Source: Actinomycetota bacterium (GTDB taxonomy: Bacteria; Actinomycetota; Thermoleophilia; Gaiellales; Gaiellaceae). From it: a stretch of DNA of 36,693 nt. Below the pieces are notes generated by a model, which did not search any database, was not told the DNA's origin, and saw only the letters and a program-made list of their open reading frames with translations. The stretch spans positions 1 to 36,693 of the forward strand of contig VAWW01000007.1 in NCBI GenBank assembly GCA_005884575.1, in the 5' to 3' direction. Position 1 is the first letter of the stretch. Every line of letters begins with the position of its first letter. Position numbers and translations under genes: made by a program. This document shows, piece by piece, positions 1 through 8,149 of the stretch.

Positions 1-1
1 T

Positions 2-376
2 CGCGCCGAGCGCTTCCGCCGCGCGATCGCCGTCGACGGCGTCCGCATCAGCCGCATCCGAGCCGGCCGCCCACAAAGCAACGGCCACGTCGAGGCGCTG
101 CACAAGACCATCCTCGACGAGTGCTGGCGACCCGCACTCGCCCGCCACCTCCACCTCCGCCTCGAGGGCCTTCGCCGCCAGCTACGCAGCTACATCCACT
201 ACTCCAACCACGACCGCACCCACAACGGCCGCCTCACCCGCGGCCGCATCCCCGCAGACACCCTCCACGGTGCCGACAAGATGAACGCAACCAGATCAGC
301 CGCACCTGTCGGCACATCTCGGAGTCGGTCCAGCCTAGGCTGTCAACGCGGAGAGGGAGCGGTCCAAACCCAATAA
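2..376 (+). pseudogene. C-terminal part of an rve-type integrase/transposase (left edge partial)
   Basis: The reading frame is already open at base 2 and runs to TAA 374-376. It carries the end of a DDE integrase core: a PQSNGHVEALHKTILDECW-type segment, whose Glu aligns with the last catalytic acidic residue of the family, then YIHYSNHDRTHNGR and GRIPADTLHGADKM, which resemble the C-terminus of IS481/IS3-like transposases. The start and the first two catalytic Asp residues lie outside the window. After about base 290 the roughly 28 residues look unrelated to the family, so the natural end may have been replaced. It stops about 10 bases before a truncated IS256 copy begins. Family (IS481 versus IS3) is not certain; integrase core is well supported. 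Confidence 0.7.
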
Positions 377-386
377 GCTCGACGAG

Positions 387-1536
387 GAAAGCTCGAGCAC
401 GGCCCAGATCAGGCAGAGCGCCGATGTTTCGCCGGGTAAGCGGCCGCTCACCTTCGTCCGCCGTCTGACTTCGACGAAAGGTCCGCTCGAGGAGATTGGT
501 GCTGCGGATGCGTTTGCGGTGCGCGGCCGGGAAGCGCAGGTGGCAGACGAGCGCGTCGACCTCGCGCTCGATCACCGCCGCCGCGGACGGGTAGGCGGCG
601 TGGTAGTCGGCGGCGAGCGCCTGCAGGCCCGCGCGTGCGGCTGCGACCGAGCTCGCATCGTCGAGGATCCGCCAGTAGCGTGCCTTCAGCTCGCGGTGCA
701 ACCGCTCGGGCAGCTTCGTCGTGACGTTGCGCGGAGCGCGTGCACGGTGCAGCGCTGCTCGAGTGCCGCCGGCCAGAGCTCGCGCGCCGCCTTTCAGAGA
801 CCGGGCGCGCCGTCGGCGATCAGAAGTGCGGGCGGCCGCGCGCCGCGGGCGAGCAGATCGCGGCCGAAGTCGAGCCAGTCGTCATAGCTCACCCGCGAGC
901 CGACCTGTAGTCCGAGCAGCACCTTGCCGCCCGCGAGCGTCACGCCCCAGGCGACCAGCACGCCCTCGGCCGGCGCGTCGTCAGGCCGCAATTTCAGATA
1001 GACAGCATCGAGGAACAGGTCGACGAGGTCGTGCTCGTCCAAACGCCTGTCGCACCAGACGTGGTAGCGCTCGCGCCTGTCGGCGCAGATCCGGCTCACC
1101 GTCGACTTCGACACGACCGGCGTCTCGAACGCCTCCTCCAACGCCGCCTCGACATCGCGCACCGACAACCCACGCAGAAACGAGGAGATCACCAGCACCT
1201 CGAGCGCATGCGTGGCGCGCCACCCCCTTGCCGACGATCGCGCTCGCGAACTCGAGCGTCGAGGCATTGCGCACGCGCGGCCGCTCCAGCTCAAGCGGCC
1301 CCGCTGTCGTCTTCACCGGCACCCGCTCGTAGCCGTTGCGGTCCGCAATCGGCTCGCCGTGCCGCTCGTAGCGCTCCCGGCCGAGGAAGTCGGTCAGCTC
1401 CTCCTCGAGCGCCTGCTGCAGAATAACCGCGCGCCGAGCCGGCCGATCGCCTCGATCGGGTCCAACTCCTCACCGCGCCGGCGACGATCTCGTCGAGCTC
1501 ACGGCGCAGCCGCTCACTCGCCGCTATCCTCGCCAT
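387..1536 (-). pseudogene. IS256/Mutator-family transposase, multiply frameshifted (copy 1)
   Basis: The pieces add up to one Mutator-type transposase read from ATG 1536 down to about 387. N-terminal start MARIAASERLRRELDE; then, in another frame, VKTTAGPLELERPRVRN (near 1310); then THALEVLVISSFLRGLSVRD; LFLDAVYLKLR (first Asp); LLIADGAPGL (second Asp) followed directly by TGA at 794 where the family has Trp; then ELKARYW and STNLLERTF (Glu). There are shifts near 1440, 1215, 740 and 480. All three catalytic acidic positions can be recognised, but no single frame spans them, so the gene is dead. The C-terminal end diverges from copy 2 at about 387, next to the integrase remnant, so the left end is truncated. 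A conserved non-coding flank continues to about 1619. Confidence 0.85.
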
Positions 1537-1619
1537 CAGGGCGTACCTCCTCGTCGACGTGCCAGGTCAACGCGGAGGCTACGCCCGACCCAAATCCCCC
1601 GGCACATGGGACGCGACCA
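1537..1619 (-). mobile_element. 5' flank/right end of IS256 copy 1
   Basis: This non-coding stretch upstream of the broken transposase is nearly identical to 7068-7149 upstream of copy 2, including shared segments such as GCTACGCCCGACCCAAAT and GGGACGCGACCA. Identity stops right after GGGACGCGACCA in both places, which marks the probable outer end of the element. From 1620 to the sugar transferase stop at 1729 I see no gene. Confidence 0.6.
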
Positions 1620-1728
1620 ACGAGCGCTTATCGGCTGCGATCTCTGCCTGGATGCTGAGCCCGTGGGCGTCGTGCAGCCGATCACCCATCGCCGACTCGA
1701 TATCAGCCCCGCCGTGGGCGTGACGCCG

Positions 1729-3108
1729 CTATCGCGAGCCGAAGCCGGTAACGATGATACCGACCGTCCGCACCGCGATCGCGATGTCGAATAGCAGACT
1801 GCGGTACTTCAGGTAGTACAGGTCATATGCAAGCTTGTCAGCCGTCGCCATCGCATCGGCCGTGTAGCCATGACATACCTGCGCCCACCCGGTAATACCC
1901 GGCTTCACGAGATTCCGCCGCGTCCAGAACGGGACTGTTTGGCGAAGGAGTTCGAGGAATTCGGGCCGCTCGGGCCGCGGCCCGACGATGCTCATATCTC
2001 CCCGGAGCACGTTCCACAGTTGGGGGAGCTCGTCGATTCGCATACGCCGCAAGACACCGCCGACGGCCGTTATGCGTGCATCGTCGACTGCAGCCCAAAC
2101 GGCACCGCCTTGCGCCTCTGCGCCAACGACCATCGTTCTGAACTTGCAGATGGAAAAAGTCCTCCCGCCCTCGCCTAGTCTCAACTGGCGGAACAGCGCT
2201 GGACCAGGACTTGACGCACGGACGAGCAGAGCCACTGCTACCAAGACCGGAGCCAGAAAGACAAGTGCGATGCCGGCGACAACGATATCGAACGTGCGCT
2301 TTGCGACGCGCGAGTACGGGCTTCTGTAGAGGTGGAGCACACTCATGAACCAGGCCGGCGACAGATGCTGCACCGGCACCTTTCCGAAAGCGTGCTCGTA
2401 CAGATGGTGAACGTCCATGACACGGACGTCGAGCGACGCACCAATCTCAAGAACCTGCGCCAGCGCCTCGGTGCGGCTGGGCTCGCCACCGAGGACGACG
2501 AGGTCCGGCTGCTCTTCCCTCAGCACCGCCTGCAATTCGCGAACCCCCCCAAGTCGACGCACGCCACTGACGGTGTCTGCCGATTGGTCCGCGACAACGC
2601 CCACCACCGCGAACGGCAGGTGTGGATGCTGCGAAAGCTCACGCAGCAAGCCGTTGATGCCCTCGTCGGCGCCAACGAGCAGTAGCCGCCGCCGCGACGC
2701 CAGCCGATCCGCGCGCGCGCCGACGATTGATGCCATAGCGAAGACACCGCCAGCCATCAGTAGCAACTCGGTGGTGCTAAGACGAAAGCTGGGCAGCCAG
2801 AAGAGGAGGAGCGACAGCATCGCAAGACCGGTCAAGGTGCCGGTACCTGCGATGACAGTGGTCCCTCGGCCGGCTAAGCGCGGTTCGCCGTAGCTACTCC
2901 AGAGGGCTACGAACCAGACGGCCGCCACGACGGGTATCTGATGAAGGATGCGGATGTTCGGCCCGAATGCGAGGGCTACCCCGGCAACTGGAAAAGCGAC
3001 CACTGCAGCAAGCCAGGTGGCCCGATCGGTGCCTGACGCGAGGAACGTCGCGTGCATCCGCTGCCTCCGCGTCGTGGGTACGCCGGCAGCAAGCGCCGTT
3101 TCGCTCAT
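1729..3108 (-). CDS. Membrane polyprenyl-phosphate sugar phosphotransferase (WbaP/EpsE-like)
   Basis: A 459-residue exopolysaccharide-type phosphoglycosyl transferase that would move a sugar-1-phosphate from a UDP-sugar to undecaprenyl phosphate at the inner membrane face, starting a glycan repeat unit. The N-terminal half shows four hydrophobic segments (about 31-50, 58-72, 86-105, 114-131) and a Rossmann-like CoA_binding_3 region (about 140-235). The sugar-transferase domain covers about 262-459: membrane hairpin 273-297, KFRTM at 322-326, the catalytic DE pair 359-360 within RIDELPQLWNVLRGD, IVGPRP 374-379 and VKPGITGWAQ. Length and domain order fit the long polytopic family. ATG 3108 is preceded by a modest AGGG. 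The neighbours are IS remnants and a divergent epimerase; no polymerase or flippase is in view. The sugar is not predictable. Confidence 0.93.
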   Translation of the reverse strand: MSETALAAGVPTTRRQRMHATFLASGTDRATWLAAVVAFPVAGVALAFGPNIRILHQIPVVAAVWFVALWSSYGEPRLAGRGTTVIAGTGTLTGLAMLSLLLFWLPSFRLSTTELLLMAGGVFAMASIVGARADRLASRRRLLLVGADEGINGLLRELSQHPHLPFAVVGVVADQSADTVSGVRRLGGVRELQAVLREEQPDLVVLGGEPSRTEALAQVLEIGASLDVRVMDVHHLYEHAFGKVPVQHLSPAWFMSVLHLYRSPYSRVAKRTFDIVVAGIALVFLAPVLVAVALLVRASSPGPALFRQLRLGEGGRTFSICKFRTMVVGAEAQGGAVWAAVDDARITAVGGVLRRMRIDELPQLWNVLRGDMSIVGPRPERPEFLELLRQTVPFWTRRNLVKPGITGWAQVCHGYTADAMATADKLAYDLYYLKYRSLLFDIAIAVRTVGIIVTGFGSR

Positions 3109-3656
3109 CGTCTAACCCTGTACGCACCGCGCAGGTGCCGGCTACGCCAGCACCATCCGCCGTGTTGTACCTGCGCGCGCCGATACGGTCGCCAAACCGT
3201 TACAAGCGCACTGGCCGCATTAACCACGGATTTCCTCCCGCTCTCCTGGCTGCACAATCGCGTCCCCAGCTGCGAGAAGAAAGACCAGGATGTGCATCCC
3301 CGTCGATCGGCTAGGCCCGGTCCGGCCAGGTCCGGCCGGCTCGGCAAATTAGCCGCTCAGCCAAGCAATCTCGGGCTCGCGCGCTCGCGCTGCCGCACCC
3401 GCGAAATCAATCTCGCCCGCCCTACGACCCCGAGCGTCGGGCGTGGCCGGGGCGTCTCCGGCGGCTCGAGCAGCGGGGAGTAGACGCTGTTGTTCGGAGG
3501 TGCGGCGCCCGCAGCTCCTTCCCCTACTTGGTCGCGGGTGCGCCGCCACATATACTCGCGCGCAGCCGGAACGGCGTGCACTGCGGGCAAGCCGGTAGTG
3601 GCCGAGCGTACGCGGCCACGTCGGCTCTGGGCACGTCGGCGCGCGCGTCCTATGTG
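3109..3656. other. Divergent intergenic region between sugar transferase and epimerase
   Basis: About 550 bases with no convincing gene; the short open frames here show no recognisable motif. It must hold the promoters of both divergent genes. A CATATACT box at 3548-3555 could be a -10 element for the epimerase. A 10-base tandem repeat (GGTCCGGCCA then GGTCCGGCCG) lies at 3319-3338. Confidence 0.4.
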
Positions 3657-4559
3657 ATGCGGGCCTTGGTTACAGGCGGAGCGGGTTTCGTCGGTTCGCA
3701 CGTCGTCGACGCACTTCTTACGCGCGGCGTGGAAGTGCATGTGCTCGATAACCTCTCGAGCGGACGCCGCGAAAATGTGGCCGCTGCGGCCATCTTCCAC
3801 GAGGGCGACATCCGCGATCCTGAGGACGCTTTCGCCGCCGCACGGCCCGAGCTCGTCTTCCACCTCGGTGCCCAGGCGTCGGTGAGCGTGTCGGTACAGC
3901 GCCCAATACATGATGCCGACATCAACGTGCTCGGGACGGTGCGCGTGCTCGAGGCGGCACGTTTGTACAACGCGAAGCTTGTCTTCAGCTCCACCGGCGG
4001 CGCGATTTACGGAGATGTCGCCGGGCCGGCAGCGGAGGATCACCCCCGCGCGCCGATTTCGCCGTACGGGACCGCCAAGCTCGCCGGCGAGGAATACCTG
4101 CTGACGTGGAACCGCCTACACCATACGAAACACGTCATCATCCGCTACGGAAACGTCTACGGGCCACGCCAGGATCCACACGGCGAGGCGGGCGTCGTCG
4201 CGATCTTTCTGAAAAAGGTGGCGCGCGGTGAGGTGCCGACGATCTTCGGAGATGGATCCCAGGTCCGCGATTACGTGTGCGTTCGCGACGTAGCGCGGGC
4301 AACACTCGCAGCCGCCAACGCCGAACCTGATGTCTTCAACATCGCGAGTGGCAGCGGGTCCACGGTGCTCGAGCTCGTTGCGGCGATGCGCGCCGCGGTC
4401 GGGCAGGCGTTCCCCGTCGAGCACGGCCCGGCGCGACTCGGCGACCTGCGGCGCAGTGAGCTTGACGTGACGCGCGCAGCTCGGCGACTCCGTTGGCAGC
4501 CGGAGATGTCACTCGAACACGATCTGCATGAGACGTGGGAGTACTTCCGCAACCGATAG
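3657..4559 (+). CDS. NAD-dependent sugar-nucleotide epimerase/dehydratase (extended SDR, GalE-like)
   Basis: A 300-residue extended short-chain dehydrogenase, probably a UDP-sugar 4-epimerase supplying a precursor for surface glycans. The Rossmann motif VTGGAGFVG is at 5-13, an acidic NAD ribose-binding Asp follows in VLDNLSSG (31), the catalytic Ser is in FSSTGGAIYG (about 111-113), and the YxxxK pair is Y137/K141 in SPYGTAKLAGEEY. RYGNVYGPRQ and DGSQVRDYVCVRD are typical substrate-domain motifs. The frame is open back to 3528, but ATG 3657 puts the Rossmann glycines at the family-normal distance; GTG 3654 is an alternative. It is divergent from the sugar transferase at 1729-3108, which fits one glycan pathway. 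Substrate is not determined. Confidence 0.92.
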   Translation: MRALVTGGAGFVGSHVVDALLTRGVEVHVLDNLSSGRRENVAAAAIFHEGDIRDPEDAFAAARPELVFHLGAQASVSVSVQRPIHDADINVLGTVRVLEAARLYNAKLVFSSTGGAIYGDVAGPAAEDHPRAPISPYGTAKLAGEEYLLTWNRLHHTKHVIIRYGNVYGPRQDPHGEAGVVAIFLKKVARGEVPTIFGDGSQVRDYVCVRDVARATLAAANAEPDVFNIASGSGSTVLELVAAMRAAVGQAFPVEHGPARLGDLRRSELDVTRAARRLRWQPEMSLEHDLHETWEYFRNR

Positions 4560-4689
4560 ATCGTCCTCCCACCTCGGCGCGGCAGGCGCGACCTTCGGCG
4601 TCCGATCAGCGGCGAGTCGTGCTAGATGAATACTTCCACGCCGTTAGTCGCGATCGTGAGAGGACGGCGGCAGCCGGTCGAAGTCGGCG

Positions 4690-5245
4690 GTGCCGTGTCC
4701 GTGGCGTCGACCACTGGGGCCGCGATGCTCGCCGATCTCGACCTGCTGCCGAGTGGGTCTTCTGCGCCACTCATGGTCCCGGCCACGTGAGCTGCCAACG
4801 GCGAGCGGATCCTCAAGCGACGCGGAGGTCGTCACGCTCTGCGTCGCGCAGGCGATCACGGGCATCCAGTGAGCGTTTCCTCTCCGCGGCGCGGAAGCAG
4901 CTCCTGCCACCTATTTCCCGTCTTGCCGAAGCGACCCGGCCACCGGGAGCGGGGCGAGCGCCTCTCGGACGCGATCGAGGCGCTGGGCGGCGTCTTCGCC
5001 CACGATAGTCCTGGCTCCCAGGCCAACCTGCTCTTGGTCGACTCGACGCCGATCGAGTCTGCCCGGAGCGTCGAGACTACGCGGCGCAGCCAGCTCGCCG
5101 ACGCCGACTACGGCTACCGCGCAAGCCCACAGCCGCTACGTCTGGGACTTCCGCCTGCACGCGCTGTTCACGCTCGGGGCGATGCCACGCGCGCTCAACC
5201 TCACCTCAGCGAAGGCAAGCAAGTGCGAGGTCTGCCTGGAGAGTC
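4690..5245 (+). pseudogene. IS982-like transposase remnant, at least three frameshifts
   Basis: Ordered fragments of one transposase appear in changing frames. SDAEVVTLCVAQAITGI ends near 4870, SERFLSAARKQL (4873-4908) is in the next frame, and HLFPVLPKRPGHRERGERL through LLLVDSTPIESARS to about 5125 is in a third. HSRYVWDFRLHALFTLGAMP and SAKASKCEVCLE then run to about 5240 in the first frame again. Sequences of the form sDAEvvTLavAQallG, lvDstPveca and SHSRyxWglrLhl are typical of IS982-like transposases. The C-terminal third is missing. The sequence is too decayed for a firm family assignment (IS4/IS5-like is the alternative), but a dead transposase is well supported. From 4560 to about 4690 I see only possible non-coding remains of the same element. 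Confidence 0.65.
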
Positions 5246-5275
5246 GAGTTCAGCACGCATCGGATACCGATATGG

Positions 5276-5297
5276 ATTGTGGCGTTATTGTGGCGTT
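5276..5297. repeat. Two tandem copies of an 11-base unit (ATTGTGGCGTT)
   Basis: ATTGTGGCGTT occurs at 5276-5286 and again, without a gap, at 5287-5297, followed by an AT-richer stretch. The 11-base period is one helical turn, so two protein subunits could bind the same face. It lies about 170 bases before the regulator gene at 5469 and just after the IS remnant. A binding site is inference only. Confidence 0.4.
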
Positions 5298-5447
5298 AAA
5301 ATAAGCTTTCGCTGTTTAAACCTCCCCAAAAGAATAGCTCCTCGCGCTCGAGGTTTACACGCCGCCTGCAGAACTGTACAAATGTGGTGTCGACGGCGAA
5401 GGCTCTGTCGGCGGCGGATCCGCCGGAGCGGACATGGAAAATCTAAT

Positions 5448-5465
5448 CGAAAGGCGGCCCTTTCG
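5448..5465 (+). promoter_or_regulatory. Perfect 7-bp hairpin over the ribosome-binding region of the orphan LuxR regulator
   Basis: CGAAAGG (5448-5454), loop CGGC, CCTTTCG (5459-5465) form a perfect stem that ends at the GTG/ATG start pair 5466/5469. The only Shine-Dalgarno-like bases (AAAGG) are within the left arm, so the structure could hide the ribosome site and limit translation. Seen directly as base complementarity; the regulatory role is inferred. Confidence 0.4.
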
Positions 5466-5468
5466 GTG

Positions 5469-6143
5469 ATGGGAACGAAGGATCGGTCTGCGGTCGTTCT
5501 CGACGAGCAACCACTGTGGCTGCACGCCATGGATCAGCTTCTTCGGCGTGCGGGGATTGATGTTGTGGGAAGGACGAGCGACCCCAATGGCGCGGTCGCT
5601 CTGGTGGAAGAGCATCTGCCCGATGTCCTGATCGCAGGCATCGACACGGCAAACGCCGAGCACGTCGCCTGCGTCCGCCGGGCGCAGGAGATTCACCCGG
5701 AGCTGAGGACGGTTGTCGTCGCAAACGGCGACAGCCCGGCGGCGATTGACGCGGTGTTCGAGGCGGGCGCTTCGATCTACTGCACGAAGACGGCAGAACA
5801 AGAGGACATCGCCTCAGCCATCCGGCAGGCGTTCAAGCAGTCGGTGTACATCGCTCAGGAGAGAACGGAGTTACGGCGGCAGGTAACGGCGGAGCCGTCC
5901 CCCGCTTCCTCCGAACTGACGCGGCGTGAGTTGGAGATCCTGCGGCTCGTGGCCGAGGGCCACTCGAACTCGCAGCTGGCACAGATGCTCTGGGTCACGG
6001 AGCAAACGGTGAAATTCCACCTGTCGAACATCTACCGAAAGCTCGACGTGGCGAACCGGACCGAGGCTAGCCGTTGGGCGCAGCTCCACGGGCTCCTGCC
6101 GGCGGCATCAGGGGCATTAGGAGCGCCTGCGGCCGCGGCGTAA
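5469..6143 (+). CDS. Orphan LuxR/NarL-type regulator with degenerate receiver
   Basis: A 224-residue two-domain regulator: pseudo-receiver (about 7-122), linker, and a GerE/LuxR helix-turn-helix (about 148-210) with LTRRELEILRLVAEGHSN and EQTVKFHLSNIYRKL, which bind DNA. In the receiver the acidic pair is D12/E13 and the lysine K107 is kept. The segment PDVLIAG puts Gly57 where the phosphorylated Asp should be, and the switch Ser/Thr is replaced (VVVANGD). No histidine kinase is next to it. Family knowledge says such receivers are not controlled by phosphotransfer, so activity is probably set by dimerisation, ligand or expression level. ATG 5469 gives the normal distance to the first strand; GTG 5466 is an alternative. 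The frame stays open far upstream, but that part overlaps the IS remnant. Confidence 0.88.
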   Translation: MGTKDRSAVVLDEQPLWLHAMDQLLRRAGIDVVGRTSDPNGAVALVEEHLPDVLIAGIDTANAEHVACVRRAQEIHPELRTVVVANGDSPAAIDAVFEAGASIYCTKTAEQEDIASAIRQAFKQSVYIAQERTELRRQVTAEPSPASSELTRRELEILRLVAEGHSNSQLAQMLWVTEQTVKFHLSNIYRKLDVANRTEASRWAQLHGLLPAASGALGAPAAAA

Positions 6144-6599
6144 CCCGAGCGTCCTAGCCTTGGCGTAAGTCCAGGATCCGGAGCGGACGCGCGGCGAGCG
6201 GCCTCTATTGCGAGCGGGAATCGCGGCGGTTCATCGACCGATTCCCGCTCGACCCGGTTGACCTTAGGTGGCCGCCCGAGTCGGCCGACACGATTCCGTC
6301 GCACCTGCGAATATGGCGCACCCGCCGCCACATACGGCAGTTACCGCGGGCAGGCGAAGGTCCTGCTGCCCAGGGTTCTCGTAGACGCGCGTTCGGACTC
6401 ATAGACGCGTTCGAACCCTTAGCACCCGCACCGGGATCTTCGATGGCGAGATCGGAGGTCAAATCGCTTGAAATCACGCGCCGGTGTCGAGTCTGGACCG
6501 GTGCGAGCCGCTGGCGGCCTGATGCGTGACGGTACCGGCGCGGTGGCGTCCCGTCGTCCGGGTGAAGTCGTTTGGACGTACCTCCGCTTGGTCGCGATC
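6144..6599. other. Intergenic stretch with no recognised gene
   Basis: Between the orphan regulator and the IS256 copy 2 stop codon I recognise no protein or RNA. The last part (about 6540-6599) may belong to the outer end of IS256 copy 2: GGTGGCGTCCC at about 6541-6551 is an imperfect inverted match to the GGGACGCGACCA at the other end. Confidence 0.35.
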
Positions 6600-7149
6600 C
6601 TACGCTGCGATCACCTCCTCGGTCGTCGACGTCTGATTGGCGTCGCTCGTTGCGTGCCCGCGTCGCAGCCGTTCGATCTCGGCGACTGCCCGCGGTGTCA
6701 TCGTGACCCCGCGCCAGCCGCGGGAGGAGAGTTCGAGCACGGCCCAGACGAGCGAGAGCGCCGATGTTTCGCCGGGGAAGCGGCCGCTCACCTTGGTGCG
6801 TCGTCGCACCTCGATGAAGGTCCGCTCCAAGAGATTCGTGGAGCGGATGCCCTTGCGGTGCACGGTCGGGAAGCGCAGGTAGCAGACGAGCGCGTCGAGG
6901 TCGCGCTCGATCACGGCCATCGCCCCTGGGTAGGCGCGCCGGTAGTCGGCAGCGAGCGCGAGCAGGCCCGCACGCGCGTCCGCGACCGAGGTCGCCTCGT
7001 CGAGGATGTGCCAGTAGCGTGCCTTCAGCTCGCGGTGCAACCGCTCACTCGGGACTATGCCCGCCATCAGGGCGTACCTCCTCGTCGACTACCGGGTCAA
7101 CGCTGAGGCTACGCCCGACCCAAATCCCCCGGCGCCTGGGACGCGACCA
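6600..7149 (-). mobile_element. IS256/Mutator copy 2, internally deleted, single open frame (6600-7067)
   Basis: The 155-residue frame (ATG 7067) joins the extreme N-terminus of an IS256 transposase (MAGIVPSERL) straight to its C-terminal part (HRELKARYW, STNLLERTF with the catalytic Glu, RRRTKVSGRFPGETSALSL, GWRGVTMTPRAVAEIERL). About 270 residues, including both catalytic Asp, are missing. Copy 1 shows how: CCGCTC occurs at 702-707 and at 1510-1515, and copy 2 is fused at a single CCGCTC (7041-7046), so the loss of about 810 bases occurred across a 6-base microhomology and kept the frame. The 5' flank 7068-7149 matches copy 1. The protein cannot catalyse transposition alone; it might be moved in trans or act as a repressor-like fragment (inference). 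Confidence 0.8.
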
Positions 7150-8149
7150 CCGGCGCCATCAGGTGCCGCGAGCGTTGTGTCGGAGCCGTAACGTCTTTAG
7201 GGCGCCGCTCGCGCCTGCATAGCGATCGGACGGTCACAACAACTTCCACCTCGTATCATCCCTGCGCCATTCGGACGGCCTTATGGCAAGCCATCGTGGC
7301 CCGTGCTTCTATCGCCCTCGACGTCGAACGGCCTCCCGTCGTCCGCGGTGCCCGAGTGCGCGGAGCGGACATACCCGGAAGAGGAGTCCCGAGGCAAGCG
7401 CAACTCTCCAAGAACTATCCCGTTCCTGGACTTGTGGTGCGTCGGACGCAAGGGCATGATCGAGCTGCGGCTGAGCTTTCCTCCCACGTGGCAGGCACGG
7501 CCGGGGACTCGGGTGCCGTCCCGTCTCGTGCGGGTGCGGCACCCGGATTCCGATCTAAGCCGAGCGAGCTGACGCGTTGCTGCAATGGGCCGGCCGGCGC
7601 TGCCCCGACACCGCGCTGCCGCTGGTCACGGGCGCGGCCGTGTTCGCGGCGCCCCTATTCCGCTGGCCGGGCTCAGCACAAGCTGGGGCGGTAGGGCGGT
7701 CTCGCGCAAGTCGACGCCGAGCCCGTCGCTGGTCTCGGGCTGACGGCCCGTTATGGAATTGAGAAGCCGGGACAGCTCCCATCGATACGGTGTGCAACCA
7801 AGGCCAAGAAAGAGATGAGCATCCAACGTCCGAGAGCAGCAGAGGAGGTACATCAACGAAAACGCGCTGAGATAACTCCGCCGCCGCGGGCGCTAAGCGC
7901 TCCCCGCTCGGCCCCGCAGGCCGAACTTGACAAGCGGTCCTTCTTCAGAAAGAGCCAAGCGGTCGCAACCGGTGGCACCCGCTCGCAATTCCGATCGCCA
8001 CCCAAACGGCTCAAACGGGCGGATCGGCAAGCGGTGGCAACCCACGGCAACAGGTGAGGCATGTGGTAAGGAATGCCATGAAGAAGGGCCTCCTCCAGTG
8101 ACAGGCTCCGGCTTGCCGTCTGGGAGCTATCGAGAGGTGGCCCGTTTCG
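7150..8149. other. One kilobase without a recognisable gene
   Basis: Several short open frames cross this stretch on both strands, but none shows a family motif, a good ribosome site or convincing codon bias, so none is called. The right-hand part (about 7850-8149) is directly upstream of an IS110 remnant. In IS110 elements the 5' non-coding end encodes the bridge RNA that guides recombination, so this part could be the decayed non-coding end of that element. I cannot define a structured RNA by eye. Confidence 0.35.

Noticed and set aside
3528..3656. N-terminal extension of the epimerase from 3528
   Set aside because: The added 43 residues are not family-like, and the Rossmann motif sits at the normal distance from ATG 3657.
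7296..7694. Overlapping open frames at 7296-7694 and 7303-7572
   Set aside because: No motif, no ribosome site and no clear choice between frames; left as unassigned sequence.
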